Positions 15,158-23,205 of a stretch of DNA of 32,306 bases are shown piece by piece. The position numbers and the translations under genes were made by a program. The notes beneath the pieces are model-generated. The model was given only the letters and a program-made list of their open reading frames with translations, ran no database searches and had not been told where the DNA came from. This DNA is from Pseudomonadota bacterium (GTDB lineage: Bacteria; Pseudomonadota; Gammaproteobacteria; Steroidobacterales; Steroidobacteraceae), in contig CANFSB010000016.1 of the NCBI GenBank assembly GCA_947449495.1, positions 1-32,306 of the forward strand, in the 5' to 3' direction. Position 1 is the first letter of the stretch; the number at the start of each line of letters is the position of its first letter.

Positions 15158-15960
15158 TGCAGACGTTCCGGATGCGTGTAGACGACCTGTTGATGTTCGC
15201 GCGCAAAGCCTATCAGCGTGATACCAGTGGTATCGGCCAACTTGACCGCAAGCGCTGTTGGAGCAGAAACGGCCACCAGCATGCGGATGCCTACTGTTGC
15301 AGCCTTTTGCACCATCTCGTAGCTGGCTCGGCTGCTGATCAGCGCAAACCCCTCATCAAAACCTTGACCGGCACGCACTCGCGCGCCGATCACTTTATCG
15401 AGTGCGTTGTGGCGACCGACATCCTCGCGCACCAACTCGATGCGCCCCTGCCAATCAACCCAGGCCGCTGCATGCAAGCTGCCTGTCTGACCACCCAGCG
15501 GCTGCGCTGCACGCAGGGCCTGCAAGCAGTGCAGCAAGTCACTATGTGCAAGACGCCCGCCGGCTGCCACCGGTGGCGGCTGACGTATCGCATCTTCGAC
15601 GGTTTCTGCGCCACACACGCCACAGCCGGTGCGACCCGTCAGATGACGACGACGATCCAGTAGCACCGTCAATCTCTCTTGGGTTACAGAAAGACGCAGC
15701 TCCTGCCCCTGTTCAGTGACCGCGACACTTACCTCGCGAATTTCATCAGGGCGCTGTACCAAGGCCTCGCTCAGCGTGAAACCCACACCCAGGTCCTCGA
15801 GATCGCAAGGCGTCGCCAGCATGACTAGGTGGGGGATCGAGTTAAACAGCACCGCCACCGGAGTTTCCTCGGCGATGCTGTCCTCTGCACTCTCCCACTG
15901 CCCGTCACGCCAACGCCTGACGGGCAATCTAACAACCGGCGCTGCCGCGTCGCGTATCAC
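15154..15960 (-). CDS. fdhD: Formate dehydrogenase accessory sulfurtransferase FdhD
   Basis: 268 residues (called FdsC in fds operons). It has the FdhD N-terminal ETPVAVLFNSIPHLVMLATP and the functional CxxC pair in GCGVCGAETV, where sulfur is carried from a cysteine desulfurase to the bis-MGD cofactor; the sulfurated cofactor is required for activity of FdsA. The C-terminus shows EDVGRHNALDKVIG and ISSRASYEMVQKAATVG, also typical. The start is GTG at 15960, overlapping the fdsA stop by 4 bases, and it couples to fdsD in the same way. Cytoplasmic. Confidence 0.95.
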   Translation of the reverse strand: MIRDAAAPVVRLPVRRWRDGQWESAEDSIAEETPVAVLFNSIPHLVMLATPCDLEDLGVGFTLSEALVQRPDEIREVSVAVTEQGQELRLSVTQERLTVLLDRRRHLTGRTGCGVCGAETVEDAIRQPPPVAAGGRLAHSDLLHCLQALRAAQPLGGQTGSLHAAAWVDWQGRIELVREDVGRHNALDKVIGARVRAGQGFDEGFALISSRASYEMVQKAATVGIRMLVAVSAPTALAVKLADTTGITLIGFAREHQQVVYTHPERLQ

Positions 15961-18806
15961 CGCGCGGCGCGCGAATCCGGCGCAGCACGCAGCAATTGCA
16001 ACTGCTCGCGGTCGAAGTCGTGGAAGCGCTTCTGCCAGTCCGACGGCTGCTGCACCTTAGTGATCTGCACGGCAGTCACCTTGTACTCGGGGCAGTTGGT
16101 GGCCCAGTCAGAGTTATCGGTGGTGATCACATTGGCGCCCGACTCGGGGAAGTGGAAGGTGGTGTACACGACACCCGGCTGCACTCGTTCGGTAACCTCC
16201 GCACGCAACACTGTTTCGCCGGCACGGCTGGCAACACCCAGCCAGTCACCGTCGGCAACGCCGCGCTCCTGCGCATCGTGCGGATGGATTTGGAGACGGT
16301 CCTCCTGAGACCACTGACTGTTGAGCGTGCGGCGCGTTTGCGCACCGACGTTGTACTGACTGAGAATGCGGCCGGTCGTGAGGATCAGCGGGAAGCGCTT
16401 GTTGACGCGCTCCTGCGTGGCCACATATTCGGTGACATAGAAGCGACCCTTGCCACGCACGAATGCATCGATGTGCATGGTGGGCGTGCCATCCGGCGCT
16501 TCATCGTTGCAGGGCCACTGAATGCTGCCCAGACGATCCAGCTTGTCGTAGCTCACGCCAGTGAAAGTGGGCGTCAGACGGGCAATCTCATCCATGATCT
16601 GCGACGGATGCGTGTAGGGCATCTCATAGCCCAACGCACGCGCAAAGCCGATCGTCACTTCCCAGTCTGCCAAACCCGCCAGTGGCTCTACAGCCTTGCG
16701 AATGCGCGAGATGCGCCGTTCGGCATTGGTGAATGTGCCGTCCTTCTCGAGGAAGGAAGCGCCCGGGAAAAACACATGGGCGTACTTGGCTGTCTCGTTG
16801 AGGAACAGATCCTGCACGATGACGCATTCCATAGCGGTCAACGCTGCAGTGACATGCTGCGTGTTCGGATCGGACTGCGCTATATCCTCGCCCTGCACAT
16901 AGATGCCACGGAAGGTGCCGTCCAGCGCTGCCTCGAACATGTTGGGAATGCGTAGACCCGGTTCCGGATCAATATCAACACCCCAGGCATCGTTGAACAG
17001 CTTGCGTGTCACGCTGTCGGAGAGGTGGCGATAGCCGGGCAACTCGTGCGGGAACGAACCCATGTCGCAGGCGCCCTGCACATTGTTCTGACCACGCAGC
17101 GGATTGACGCCCACGCCTTCACGACCGATGTTGCCGGTGGCCATTGCCAGATTAGCGATGCCCAGCACCATGGTGCTGCCCTGACTGTGTTCGGTGACGC
17201 CCAGCCCGTAATAGATCGCGCCGTTGCCACCGGTGGCATACAGGCGAGCTGCACCACGCACCAGCTGCGCCGGCACGCCGGTGATGTCAGCTGTGGCTTC
17301 AGGCGAATGCCGCGCATCGGCAACAAATTCACGCCAGCGCTGGAACGGGCCGGGCTCGCAACGCTCGGCAACATAGGCTTCGTTGACCAAGCCTTCGGTG
17401 ACCACCACATGCGCCAGCGCATTGATGAGCGCCACATTGGTGCCCGGACGCAGCTGCAGGTGATAGTCCGCCTCAACGTGTGCCGAGCGCACCAGATCGA
17501 TGGTGCGCGGATCGGCCACGATCAGCTTGGCGCCCTCGCGCAGCCGACGCTTCAGGCGCGATGCAAACACCGGATGTCCGTCTGTGGGATTGGCGCCGAT
17601 GATCAGCGCTACATCGACTTCTTGGACGGAATCAAATGCCTGAGTACCGGCCGATTCACCCAACGTGTGCTTGAGGCCGTAACCGGTGGGCGAATGACAG
17701 ACGCGCGCGCAGGTGTCGACGTTGTTGACGCCCAGTGCCGCACGGATGACCTTGGTAACCAAGAACACTTCTTCGTTGCTGCAACGCGATGAAGTGATAC
17801 CGCCGACAGACTGGCGACCATACTTGCCCTGGATGCGGCGGAATTCGCTGGCAGCGTAGGTGAAAGCCTCATCCCAGCTGACTTCGCGCCAAGGGTCCGT
17901 GATCTTGCTGCGGATCATCGGCTTGGTAATGCGATCGGCATGCGTGGCATAGCCATAGGCAAAGCGACCCTTGACGCAGGCATGACCGCGATTGGCCTTA
18001 CCCTCACGGCTGGGCACCATGCGCACGACCTGATTGTCCTTGACCTCAGCTTCAAAGGAGCAACCCACACCGCAGTAGGCGCAGGTCGTGGTGACCGAAG
18101 TTTGCGGCTGGCCAATAGTGGCCAAGGTCTTCTCGCTGAGCGCCGCCGTCGGGCAGGACTCGACGCAAGCACCGCAAGACACGCACTCTGACTCCATGAA
18201 GGTCTGCGCTTGGCTGGCAGACACCTTTGAGCCAAAGCCGCGACCTTCAATTGTCAGGGCAAACGTGCCCTGCACTTCGCCGCAAGCACGCACGCAGCGT
18301 GAACAGGCGATGCATAGAGACGGATCAAAATTAAAATAAGGATTGCTGCTATCGCACGGTGCATCAGCATGCGTGGCACCGGCTGCATAAGGACTGGAGG
18401 TCACACCCAAGTCAGCGGCAACGCTCTGCAGTTCGCAGTGCGAATCGGCCGGGCAGCTCTTGCAGTCCAGCGGATGATCCGAGACATACAGCTCTACCAC
18501 GCCCTTGCGCAACTGCTGCAGCTTCTCGCTTTGCGTGCGCACTTTCATGCCCGGCATGACCAGCGTGGTGCAGGAGGCGGGGAAGCCGCGCTGTCCTTCA
18601 ACCTCTACCAGACACACGCGGCAGGAGCCGAAAGCCTTGAGCGTATCGGTAGCGCACAGCTTGGGAATGGCACCGCCTGCGGCGGCCGCAGCACGCATGA
18701 TCGACGTGCCTGCAGGCACAGTGACCTCTGCGCCATCGATGTTGAGAGTGACCGCCTCGCCGTTGGCGGCGGGGGTGCCCAGGTCTTCCCGGTTGATCGC
18801 GAACAT
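15957..18806 (-). CDS. fdsA: NAD+-dependent formate dehydrogenase catalytic subunit alpha
   Basis: 949 residues, full length for FdsA. N-terminal NuoG-like part: [2Fe-2S] ligands C51, C62, C65, C79; His/Cys cluster H111-C115-C118-C124; two ferredoxin-type clusters at C165-C175 (CIACSRCVRAC) and C208-C218 (CVSCGACVESC). Then a molybdopterin oxidoreductase domain with its own [4Fe-4S] site (C242, C245, C249, C277). The molybdenum ligand is cysteine C370 in ARVCHSPTG, so this is a Cys enzyme and not a selenoprotein. It oxidises formate to CO2 at Mo(bis-MGD) and passes electrons to FdsB. Start ATG at 18806 is 18 bases after fdsB. No signal peptide or twin-arginine motif, consistent with a cytosolic complex. 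Confidence 0.96.
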   Translation of the reverse strand: MFAINREDLGTPAANGEAVTLNIDGAEVTVPAGTSIMRAAAAAGGAIPKLCATDTLKAFGSCRVCLVEVEGQRGFPASCTTLVMPGMKVRTQSEKLQQLRKGVVELYVSDHPLDCKSCPADSHCELQSVAADLGVTSSPYAAGATHADAPCDSSNPYFNFDPSLCIACSRCVRACGEVQGTFALTIEGRGFGSKVSASQAQTFMESECVSCGACVESCPTAALSEKTLATIGQPQTSVTTTCAYCGVGCSFEAEVKDNQVVRMVPSREGKANRGHACVKGRFAYGYATHADRITKPMIRSKITDPWREVSWDEAFTYAASEFRRIQGKYGRQSVGGITSSRCSNEEVFLVTKVIRAALGVNNVDTCARVCHSPTGYGLKHTLGESAGTQAFDSVQEVDVALIIGANPTDGHPVFASRLKRRLREGAKLIVADPRTIDLVRSAHVEADYHLQLRPGTNVALINALAHVVVTEGLVNEAYVAERCEPGPFQRWREFVADARHSPEATADITGVPAQLVRGAARLYATGGNGAIYYGLGVTEHSQGSTMVLGIANLAMATGNIGREGVGVNPLRGQNNVQGACDMGSFPHELPGYRHLSDSVTRKLFNDAWGVDIDPEPGLRIPNMFEAALDGTFRGIYVQGEDIAQSDPNTQHVTAALTAMECVIVQDLFLNETAKYAHVFFPGASFLEKDGTFTNAERRISRIRKAVEPLAGLADWEVTIGFARALGYEMPYTHPSQIMDEIARLTPTFTGVSYDKLDRLGSIQWPCNDEAPDGTPTMHIDAFVRGKGRFYVTEYVATQERVNKRFPLILTTGRILSQYNVGAQTRRTLNSQWSQEDRLQIHPHDAQERGVADGDWLGVASRAGETVLRAEVTERVQPGVVYTTFHFPESGANVITTDNSDWATNCPEYKVTAVQITKVQQPSDWQKRFHDFDREQLQLLRAAPDSRAAR

Positions 18807-18824
18807 GTTCGGACTCCGTTGGCT

Positions 18825-20357
18825 TCAGCGCTTGCGCGCGAAATCAGCTGCGAAATGCTTAACAGCGCTCATGACCGGAAACGGCGTCATGCCGCCCAGG
18901 CCACACAGCGATCCATGTTGCATCGTCTCGCAAAGGTCGGTGAGCTGGTCAATACCGCCCTGCCCTTCCTTGCCGTCGATGATGCGGTCCATCAGCTCAA
19001 CACCGCGCGTGGAACCAATGCGGCACGGTGTGCACTTGCCGCAAGATTCTGCTGCGCAGAACTCCATCGCATAGCGCGCCATGTGCGCCATATCGACGGT
19101 GTCATCAAATGCCACGATACCGCCGTGACCGACCAACGCACCGATGGCCGTAAAGGCTTCGTAGTCGAGCGGCGTATCAAATTGCGATTCGGGTATGTAT
19201 GCGCCCAGCGGGCCACCCACCTGTACTGCACGGATCGGACGACCACTGGCCGAACCTCCGCCAAAGTCGTACAGCAGTTCGCGCAGCGTGACGCCAAAGG
19301 CCTTTTCAACCAAGCCGCCATGCAGCAAGTTGCCAGCCAATTGGATCGGCAACGTGCCGCGTGAACGACCCATGCCAAAGTCGCGGTAATGCGCTGCACC
19401 GCGCTGCAGAATGACCGGCACCGATGCCAGCGAGATGACGTTGTTGATAACAGTGGGCTGGCCGAACAAGCCCTTGATGGCCGGCAACGGCGGACGGTAG
19501 CGCACCTCTGCGCGGTTGCCCTCCAGGCTTTCGAGCAATGACGTCTCTTCGCCGCAGATATAGGCGCCAGCACCCATGCGCACTTCCAGATCGAAGGCCT
19601 TGCCACTGCCGCAGACATCACGACCCAGATAGCCACGGCTACGCGCCGCTGCAATAGCCTGCTCCAGCGCGACCTGGGCATGCGGATATTCACTGCGCAG
19701 ATAGATATAGCCCTGTGTAGCACCCACCGCCACGCCGGCGATGGTCATACCTTCGACCAAGCACAGCGGATCGCCTTCCATGAGCATGCGATCAGAGAAT
19801 GTGCCGGAGTCGCCCTCGTCCGCATTGCAGACGACATACTTTTGCGCTGTCTCTTGCTGCAGCACCGTTTTCCACTTAATGCCAGTGGGGAATGCAGCAC
19901 CACCGCGACCACGCAGGCCGGAGTCGGTGACTTCCTGCACAATCGTTGCGCCATCGAGTGTCAGGGCACGCTTGAGACCTTCGTAGCCGCCATGGGCGAC
20001 ATACTCGTCAACACTGACCGGATCGATGATGCCGACGCGCGCAAAAGTGAGGCGTTCTTGCTTGGCAAAATAGGGCATGTCCTCGACACGACCCAGCCGC
20101 AGCGGATGCGGTGCGGCCTGCAACAGACCGGCACCCAACAACTCGGTCACCTGTTCTGCCATGACCGGGCCATAGGCAATGCGCTGACCCGCCGCATCGG
20201 TGACTTCAACCAGAGGTTCCAGCCACACCATGCCGCGTGAGCCCACGCGCACCAGTTCGATTTCTGCGCCAGCGGCAGCCAGCAGCGCGGCTGCAGTCTC
20301 ATCGGCGCCTAGCGCCTGTGCCGCGGCATCGCGCGAGACGTAAATACGGGTGGCCAT
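18825..20357 (-). CDS. fdsB: Formate dehydrogenase subunit beta (NuoF-like, FMN/NAD+ site)
   Basis: 510 residues. A short N-terminal thioredoxin-like segment (about 1-95) precedes the NuoF-like core. The glycine-rich FMN/NADH loop is SGLRGRGGAAFPTGIKW, the second nucleotide loop is YICGEETSLLESLEGN, and the C-terminal [4Fe-4S] cluster is in ESCGKCTPCRIGSTRG. FdsB takes electrons from FdsA through the iron-sulfur chain and reduces NAD+. Its ATG overlaps the fdsG stop by one base (TGATG), which couples their translation. Together with FdsG it resembles the electron-input module of complex I. Confidence 0.96.
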   Translation of the reverse strand: MATRIYVSRDAAAQALGADETAAALLAAAGAEIELVRVGSRGMVWLEPLVEVTDAAGQRIAYGPVMAEQVTELLGAGLLQAAPHPLRLGRVEDMPYFAKQERLTFARVGIIDPVSVDEYVAHGGYEGLKRALTLDGATIVQEVTDSGLRGRGGAAFPTGIKWKTVLQQETAQKYVVCNADEGDSGTFSDRMLMEGDPLCLVEGMTIAGVAVGATQGYIYLRSEYPHAQVALEQAIAAARSRGYLGRDVCGSGKAFDLEVRMGAGAYICGEETSLLESLEGNRAEVRYRPPLPAIKGLFGQPTVINNVISLASVPVILQRGAAHYRDFGMGRSRGTLPIQLAGNLLHGGLVEKAFGVTLRELLYDFGGGSASGRPIRAVQVGGPLGAYIPESQFDTPLDYEAFTAIGALVGHGGIVAFDDTVDMAHMARYAMEFCAAESCGKCTPCRIGSTRGVELMDRIIDGKEGQGGIDQLTDLCETMQHGSLCGLGGMTPFPVMSAVKHFAADFARKR

Positions 20358-20833
20358 CAGCGCTTGCTCCAGTCATCAAGAACAGTATCGAGACGCTGCG
20401 GCGTTACGCGGCCATACAATTTGCCATCGACCATGACAGACGGGCCAGCCGCACAATTGCCAAGGCAATAAGCGGCTTCAAGCGTGAAACAACCATCGGC
20501 GGAAGTGCCGCCATAGTCCACACCCAAACGCTTTTGGGCATGCGCTTCGGTAGCCTGACAATTCCAAGCCTGACAGGCTTCGGCGCGACAGACCTGAACG
20601 ATATGGCGACCCACCGGGTGGGTGCGGAAATGATGATAGAAACTGACCACGCCGTGCACATCGGCACGCGACAGGTTCAGTCCCAGGGCAATCTGGGCGA
20701 TGGCCTCAGATGGGATCCAGCCCAGCTGATTTTGCACATCGTGCAGCACAGGCAGGAGAGGTCCGGGACGCCCTGCGTGGGCGGCCAGGATACGGTCGAC
20801 GGTGAGCGTGTGCTCTGAGTCAATTTCAGCCAT
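20357..20833 (-). CDS. fdsG: Formate dehydrogenase subunit gamma (NuoE-like)
   Basis: 158 residues from the ATG at 20833. The frame could extend to a TTG at 20875, but the shorter start matches the family better. Its thioredoxin-fold [2Fe-2S] ligands are C-x4-C in VCRAEACQAW and C-x3-C in YCLGNCAAGP, and GVVSFYHHFRTHPVG is the typical NuoE/FdsG centre. It joins FdsB in the NAD+-reducing module. It is the first gene of fdsGBA-fdhD-fdsD. The upstream leader (20834-20990) carries a palindrome array and a GC hairpin, so regulation probably acts there. Confidence 0.95.
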   Translation of the reverse strand: MAEIDSEHTLTVDRILAAHAGRPGPLLPVLHDVQNQLGWIPSEAIAQIALGLNLSRADVHGVVSFYHHFRTHPVGRHIVQVCRAEACQAWNCQATEAHAQKRLGVDYGGTSADGCFTLEAAYCLGNCAAGPSVMVDGKLYGRVTPQRLDTVLDDWSKR

Positions 20834-20853
20834 TTGTCGCTGCAAACCTCTAT

Positions 20854-20871
20854 CCGGCGAGAAGACGCCGG
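20854..20871 (-). promoter_or_regulatory. GC hairpin in the fds leader
   Basis: CCGGCG and CGCCGG (20854-20859, 20866-20871) flank a 6-base loop, giving a strong six-pair stem about 20 bases before the fdsG start. There is no T-run, so it is not an evident terminator. It may affect translation or mRNA stability of the operon. Confidence 0.35.
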
Positions 20872-20905
20872 GCAACGCTTGGGAGGTTAGCAGGGATCGC
20901 GGTCA

Positions 20906-20917
20906 GGTAACTAGCAA
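20906..20917 (-). promoter_or_regulatory. Candidate shared regulatory element, fds copy
   Basis: The plus-strand GGTAACTAGCAA here and GGTAGTTAGCAA at 21460-21471 match at 10 of 12 bases, and each has GGTCA close upstream. The two differing cores, TAACTA and TAGTTA read on one strand, are reverse complements of each other, as expected for a symmetric protein site. One copy lies before fdsG and one before marR. Confidence 0.35.
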
Positions 20918-20930
20918 ACAAGGAGAGAAA

Positions 20931-20959
20931 GATCCCAAATCTGGATTTGGGATCCCAAA
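20931..20959. promoter_or_regulatory. Palindrome array upstream of the formate dehydrogenase operon
   Basis: GATCCCAAATC (20931-20941) and GATTTGGGATC (20944-20954) form an 11-base perfect inverted repeat with a 2-base centre. The right arm is itself the left half of a second perfect palindrome, TTTGGGATCCCAAA (20946-20959). GATCCCAAA therefore recurs exactly 20 bases apart (20931 and 20951), about two helical turns, with an inverted copy between. This geometry suits cooperative binding of a dimeric regulator. On the minus strand the hairpin is followed by a pyrimidine-rich TTTCTCTCC, so a marR terminator is the alternative reading. Confidence 0.55.
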
Positions 20960-20990
20960 ATACGCCCTGTCGCGGGAGACCTACAACACC

Positions 20991-21434
20991 TTAAGGCCGG
21001 ATGCGCTGCAACAGGTGGATCAGTTGATCGCGCTCGGCGGGCTCGAACAGACCATCGAAAGCCTGCTCGCAGGTGCGCATGCCCTGCTTGAGTGACTCCA
21101 GATGATCCACACCGGTAGGCGTGATGAACAGGCCATGACGGCGACGGTCGGTCGTAGCGCGCTGACGCTGCAACCATCCGGCACCCTCTGCGCGGTCTAC
21201 CAACGCAACCACGCTGGCCTTATCGATGGTGAGGTGACGGGACACCTGGATTTGCGAAATGCCAGGGTTGGCACAGCACAGCACCAGCAAGCCGAAGATC
21301 CCTGAACCGGGATCGCCGCCTGGAGTGACCCGGGCCAATTGCCGCTGCAGCGCCAACTGCGCGCAGCGGAGGTTATATCCCAGCAGGTGGGGGAGCAGGT
21401 CGAGATTGACCTCTTGATCGAGAAGCATGGGCAT
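20991..21434 (-). CDS. MarR family regulator between adhC and the fds operon
   Basis: 147 residues, MarR-type winged helix. The recognition region is NPGISQIQVSRHLTIDKASV, followed by the wing containing RQRATTDRRRHGLFITPTG. Ligand and target are not known for this protein. It lies on the same strand between the formaldehyde and formate dehydrogenases, so a role as C1-oxidation repressor or sensor is the natural guess. The ATG at 21434 is listed. A second ATG at 21428 (residue 3) has AGG 7 bases upstream and may be the true start. It could be autoregulated through the element at 21460-21471. Confidence 0.87.
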   Translation of the reverse strand: MPMLLDQEVNLDLLPHLLGYNLRCAQLALQRQLARVTPGGDPGSGIFGLLVLCCANPGISQIQVSRHLTIDKASVVALVDRAEGAGWLQRQRATTDRRRHGLFITPTGVDHLESLKQGMRTCEQAFDGLFEPAERDQLIHLLQRIRP

Positions 21435-21459
21435 ACCTGATGGTGAGGTGGGTCACCAA

Positions 21460-21471
21460 GGTAGTTAGCAA
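21460..21471 (-). promoter_or_regulatory. Candidate shared regulatory element, marR copy
   Basis: GGTAGTTAGCAA lies 26-37 bases before the marR start and matches the fds copy at 20906-20917. A -10-like CATAAA (minus strand, 21474-21479) is just upstream, so the element would straddle the start of transcription, a usual position for an autorepressor site. Confidence 0.35.
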
Positions 21472-21505
21472 TCTTTATGCCATGAAAATTTTGCCTGTTC
21501 CCTGC

Positions 21506-21601
21506 CGCAACCTCGAGAAATCGGGGTTGCGAGGGGATGCGGCCACAGGATCAACCCGTGGCCGCCCCGACACAGTGCGTGCGCCCCGCAGTGGGGCGCG
21601 C
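21506..21601. promoter_or_regulatory. Three consecutive stem-loops in the adhC-marR gap
   Basis: Hairpin 1: arms 21506-21516 and 21521-21531, eleven pairs closed by a GAAA tetraloop read on the plus strand. Hairpin 2: GCGGCCAC (21539-21546) with GTGGCCGC (21558-21565), an 11-base loop. Hairpin 3: GCGCCCC (21581-21587) with GGGGCGC (21593-21599), a 5-base loop, extendable by two pairs. None is directly followed by a long T-run. They could be the adhC transcription end or 3' stabilising structures (minus), or a small structured RNA (plus). Confidence 0.5.
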
Positions 21602-21607
21602 AGCGAC

Positions 21608-22720
21608 TTAGTACACCACCACCGAACGGATGGACTCGCCTTCATGCATCAGATGGAAGGCATCGTTGATCTTGTCGAGCGGCATGGTGTGGGTGATCAG
21701 CTCGTCAATGCGGATCTTGCCCTCCATGTACCAGTCGACAATCTTGGGCACGTCTGTGCGGCCGCGAGCACCACCGAAGGCACTGCCCTTCCATACGCGT
21801 CCCGTCACCAACTGGAACGGGCGTGTGGCGATTTCCTGACCCGCTTCGGCCACGCCGATGATGATCGACTGGCCCCAACCACGATGGCAGCACTCCAACG
21901 CCTGACGCATGACCTGGGTATTGCCGGTGCAGTCAAACGAGTAGTCGGCGCCGCCGCCGGTCAGGTCAACGATGGCTTGCACCACTTTGTCGTTGCCCAC
22001 TTCGCGCGGGTTGACGAAGTGCGTCATGCCAAAGGCTTCGGCCATGGCGCGCTTGGCCGGGTTGATATCCACGCCGATGATCTTGTCGGCGCCAACCATC
22101 TTGGCGCCCTGAATGACGTTGAGACCAATGCCACCCAGACCAAACACCACGACATTGGTGCCCGGCTCAACCTTGGCGGTGTAGAGGACAGCACCGATGC
22201 CGGTGGTTACGCCGCAGCCGATGTAGCAGACCTTATCGAAGGGCGCATCCTCGCGGATCTTGGCCACGGCGATCTCTGGCAGCACGGTGAAGTTGCTGAA
22301 GGTCGAGCAGCCCATGTAGTGATAAATGGTCTCTTTGCCCAGCGAAAAGCGGCTGGTGCCATCGGGCATCAGACCCTTGCCCTGCGTGGAGCGAATCGCG
22401 GTGCACAGGTTGGACTTGCGGCTCAAGCAGGTCTTGCAGCCGCGGCACTCGGGCGTATAGAGCGGGATCACATGATCGCCAGGCTTGACGCTGGTCACAC
22501 CCGCGCCGATTTCGCGCACGATTCCGGCGCCCTCATGACCCAGGATTGAGGGGAACACGCCCTCAGAGTCCTTGCCAGACAACGTGTAGTAATCGGTATG
22601 GCAAATACCAGTTGCCATGATCTCAACCAGCACCTCTCCGGGAGCCGGACCATCGAGATTCACCTCGTGGATCTCCAAAGGCTTACCGGCGCCAACTGCC
22701 AGTGCTGCACGTGTCTTCAT
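21608..22720 (-). CDS. adhC: S-(hydroxymethyl)glutathione dehydrogenase / class III alcohol dehydrogenase
   Basis: 370 residues, full-length class III zinc alcohol dehydrogenase (also called FrmA or AdhC). Catalytic zinc residues are in [12 protein letters not shown] and LGHEGAGIV; the structural zinc is held by the cysteines of [15 protein letters not shown]. The Rossmann motif is [20 protein letters not shown], and [11 protein letters not shown] follows. It oxidises S-hydroxymethylglutathione, formed from formaldehyde and glutathione, to S-formylglutathione with NAD+. GAGGGA lies 6 bases before the ATG at 22720. The companion S-formylglutathione hydrolase is not in the window. Formate released downstream would feed the fds complex encoded on the same strand. 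Confidence 0.95.
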   Translation of the reverse strand: MKTRAALAVGAGKPLEIHEVNLDGPAPGEVLVEIMATGICHTDYYTLSGKDSEGVFPSILGHEGAGIVREIGAGVTSVKPGDHVIPLYTPECRGCKTCLSRKSNLCTAIRSTQGKGLMPDGTSRFSLGKETIYHYMGCSTFSNFTVLPEIAVAKIREDAPFDKVCYIGCGVTTGIGAVLYTAKVEPGTNVVVFGLGGIGLNVIQGAKMVGADKIIGVDINPAKRAMAEAFGMTHFVNPREVGNDKVVQAIVDLTGGGADYSFDCTGNTQVMRQALECCHRGWGQSIIIGVAEAGQEIATRPFQLVTGRVWKGSAFGGARGRTDVPKIVDWYMEGKIRIDELITHTMPLDKINDAFHLMHEGESIRSVVVY

Positions 22721-22746
22721 GATCTGTCCCTCAGATGGATTGTTTA

Positions 22747-23205
22747 TCAGTACTTGGATGGACCGATGCGCAGCGCGGCTGTTGCCACGCGCACCTCGAT
22801 GAGAAAGGTAACCAGCGCGCCGACGAGCGACAACATTGAAATGATGAAAGCCAGCCCCACCAGTTCCGCAAGCGAAACGCCGACCAGCGCCGAGCCAAAC
22901 ATCAGCGCCACTACCAACGCCACCAGCAGCGCAGAGAATGTACTCAGAGTGATAGCAATGTTCATTAAGCGGGCGCGACGGCGGATGTTGCCCAGCACTC
23001 GCAGCACTTCGGGCGCATGAGTTCCGCCGGCGGCATCGAGTTGATGCTCCAGCGTGCGGGCGCGATCGACAATACGCGCCAATCGCGAAGTGAGCATCGA
23101 AAGCAGAACTGCTATGCCGTTGAGCAAAAACACCGGTGCCAGTGATAACTGAATGGCGCCGGCCATGTCATTGATGGACAACTGACGCAGAGTCGAGAGA
23201 ATCAT
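22747..23205 (-). CDS. DUF2721 family membrane protein
   Basis: 152 residues. The pattern [29 protein letters not shown] at the first helix and following basic loop (read in two parts from about residue 21) is typical of DUF2721. Two more hydrophobic helices occur in the second half ([20 protein letters not shown] and [20 protein letters not shown]). Function is unknown. The ATG at 23205 overlaps the kdsB stop by 4 bases, so it is the last gene of the envelope operon. It ends 26 bases before adhC, and read-through into adhC is possible. Confidence 0.85.
   Translation of the reverse strand: MILSTLRQLSINDMAGAIQLSLAPVFLLNGIAVLLSMLTSRLARIVDRARTLEHQLDAAGGTHAPEVLRVLGNIRRRARLMNIAITLSTFSALLVALVVALMFGSALVGVSLAELVGLAFIISMLSLVGALVTFLIEVRVATAALRIGPSKY

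Noticed and set aside
17678-17710. Possible selenocysteine codon in formate dehydrogenase
   Set aside because: The molybdenum-ligand position reads as an ordinary cysteine codon (RVCHS) and the frame has no internal TGA.
15996-19364. Long plus-strand open frames opposite fdsA and fdsB (15996-16955 and 18369-19364)
   Set aside because: They mirror fully conserved genes with all cofactor ligands on the other strand, and show no domain, no sensible start context and no neighbours.
21440-22549. A 369-codon plus-strand open frame opposite adhC
   Set aside because: The translation is His/Ala/Asp-rich with no recognisable domain, and the minus-strand frame encodes a complete, motif-perfect AdhC. 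Long antisense frames are common in GC-rich genes.
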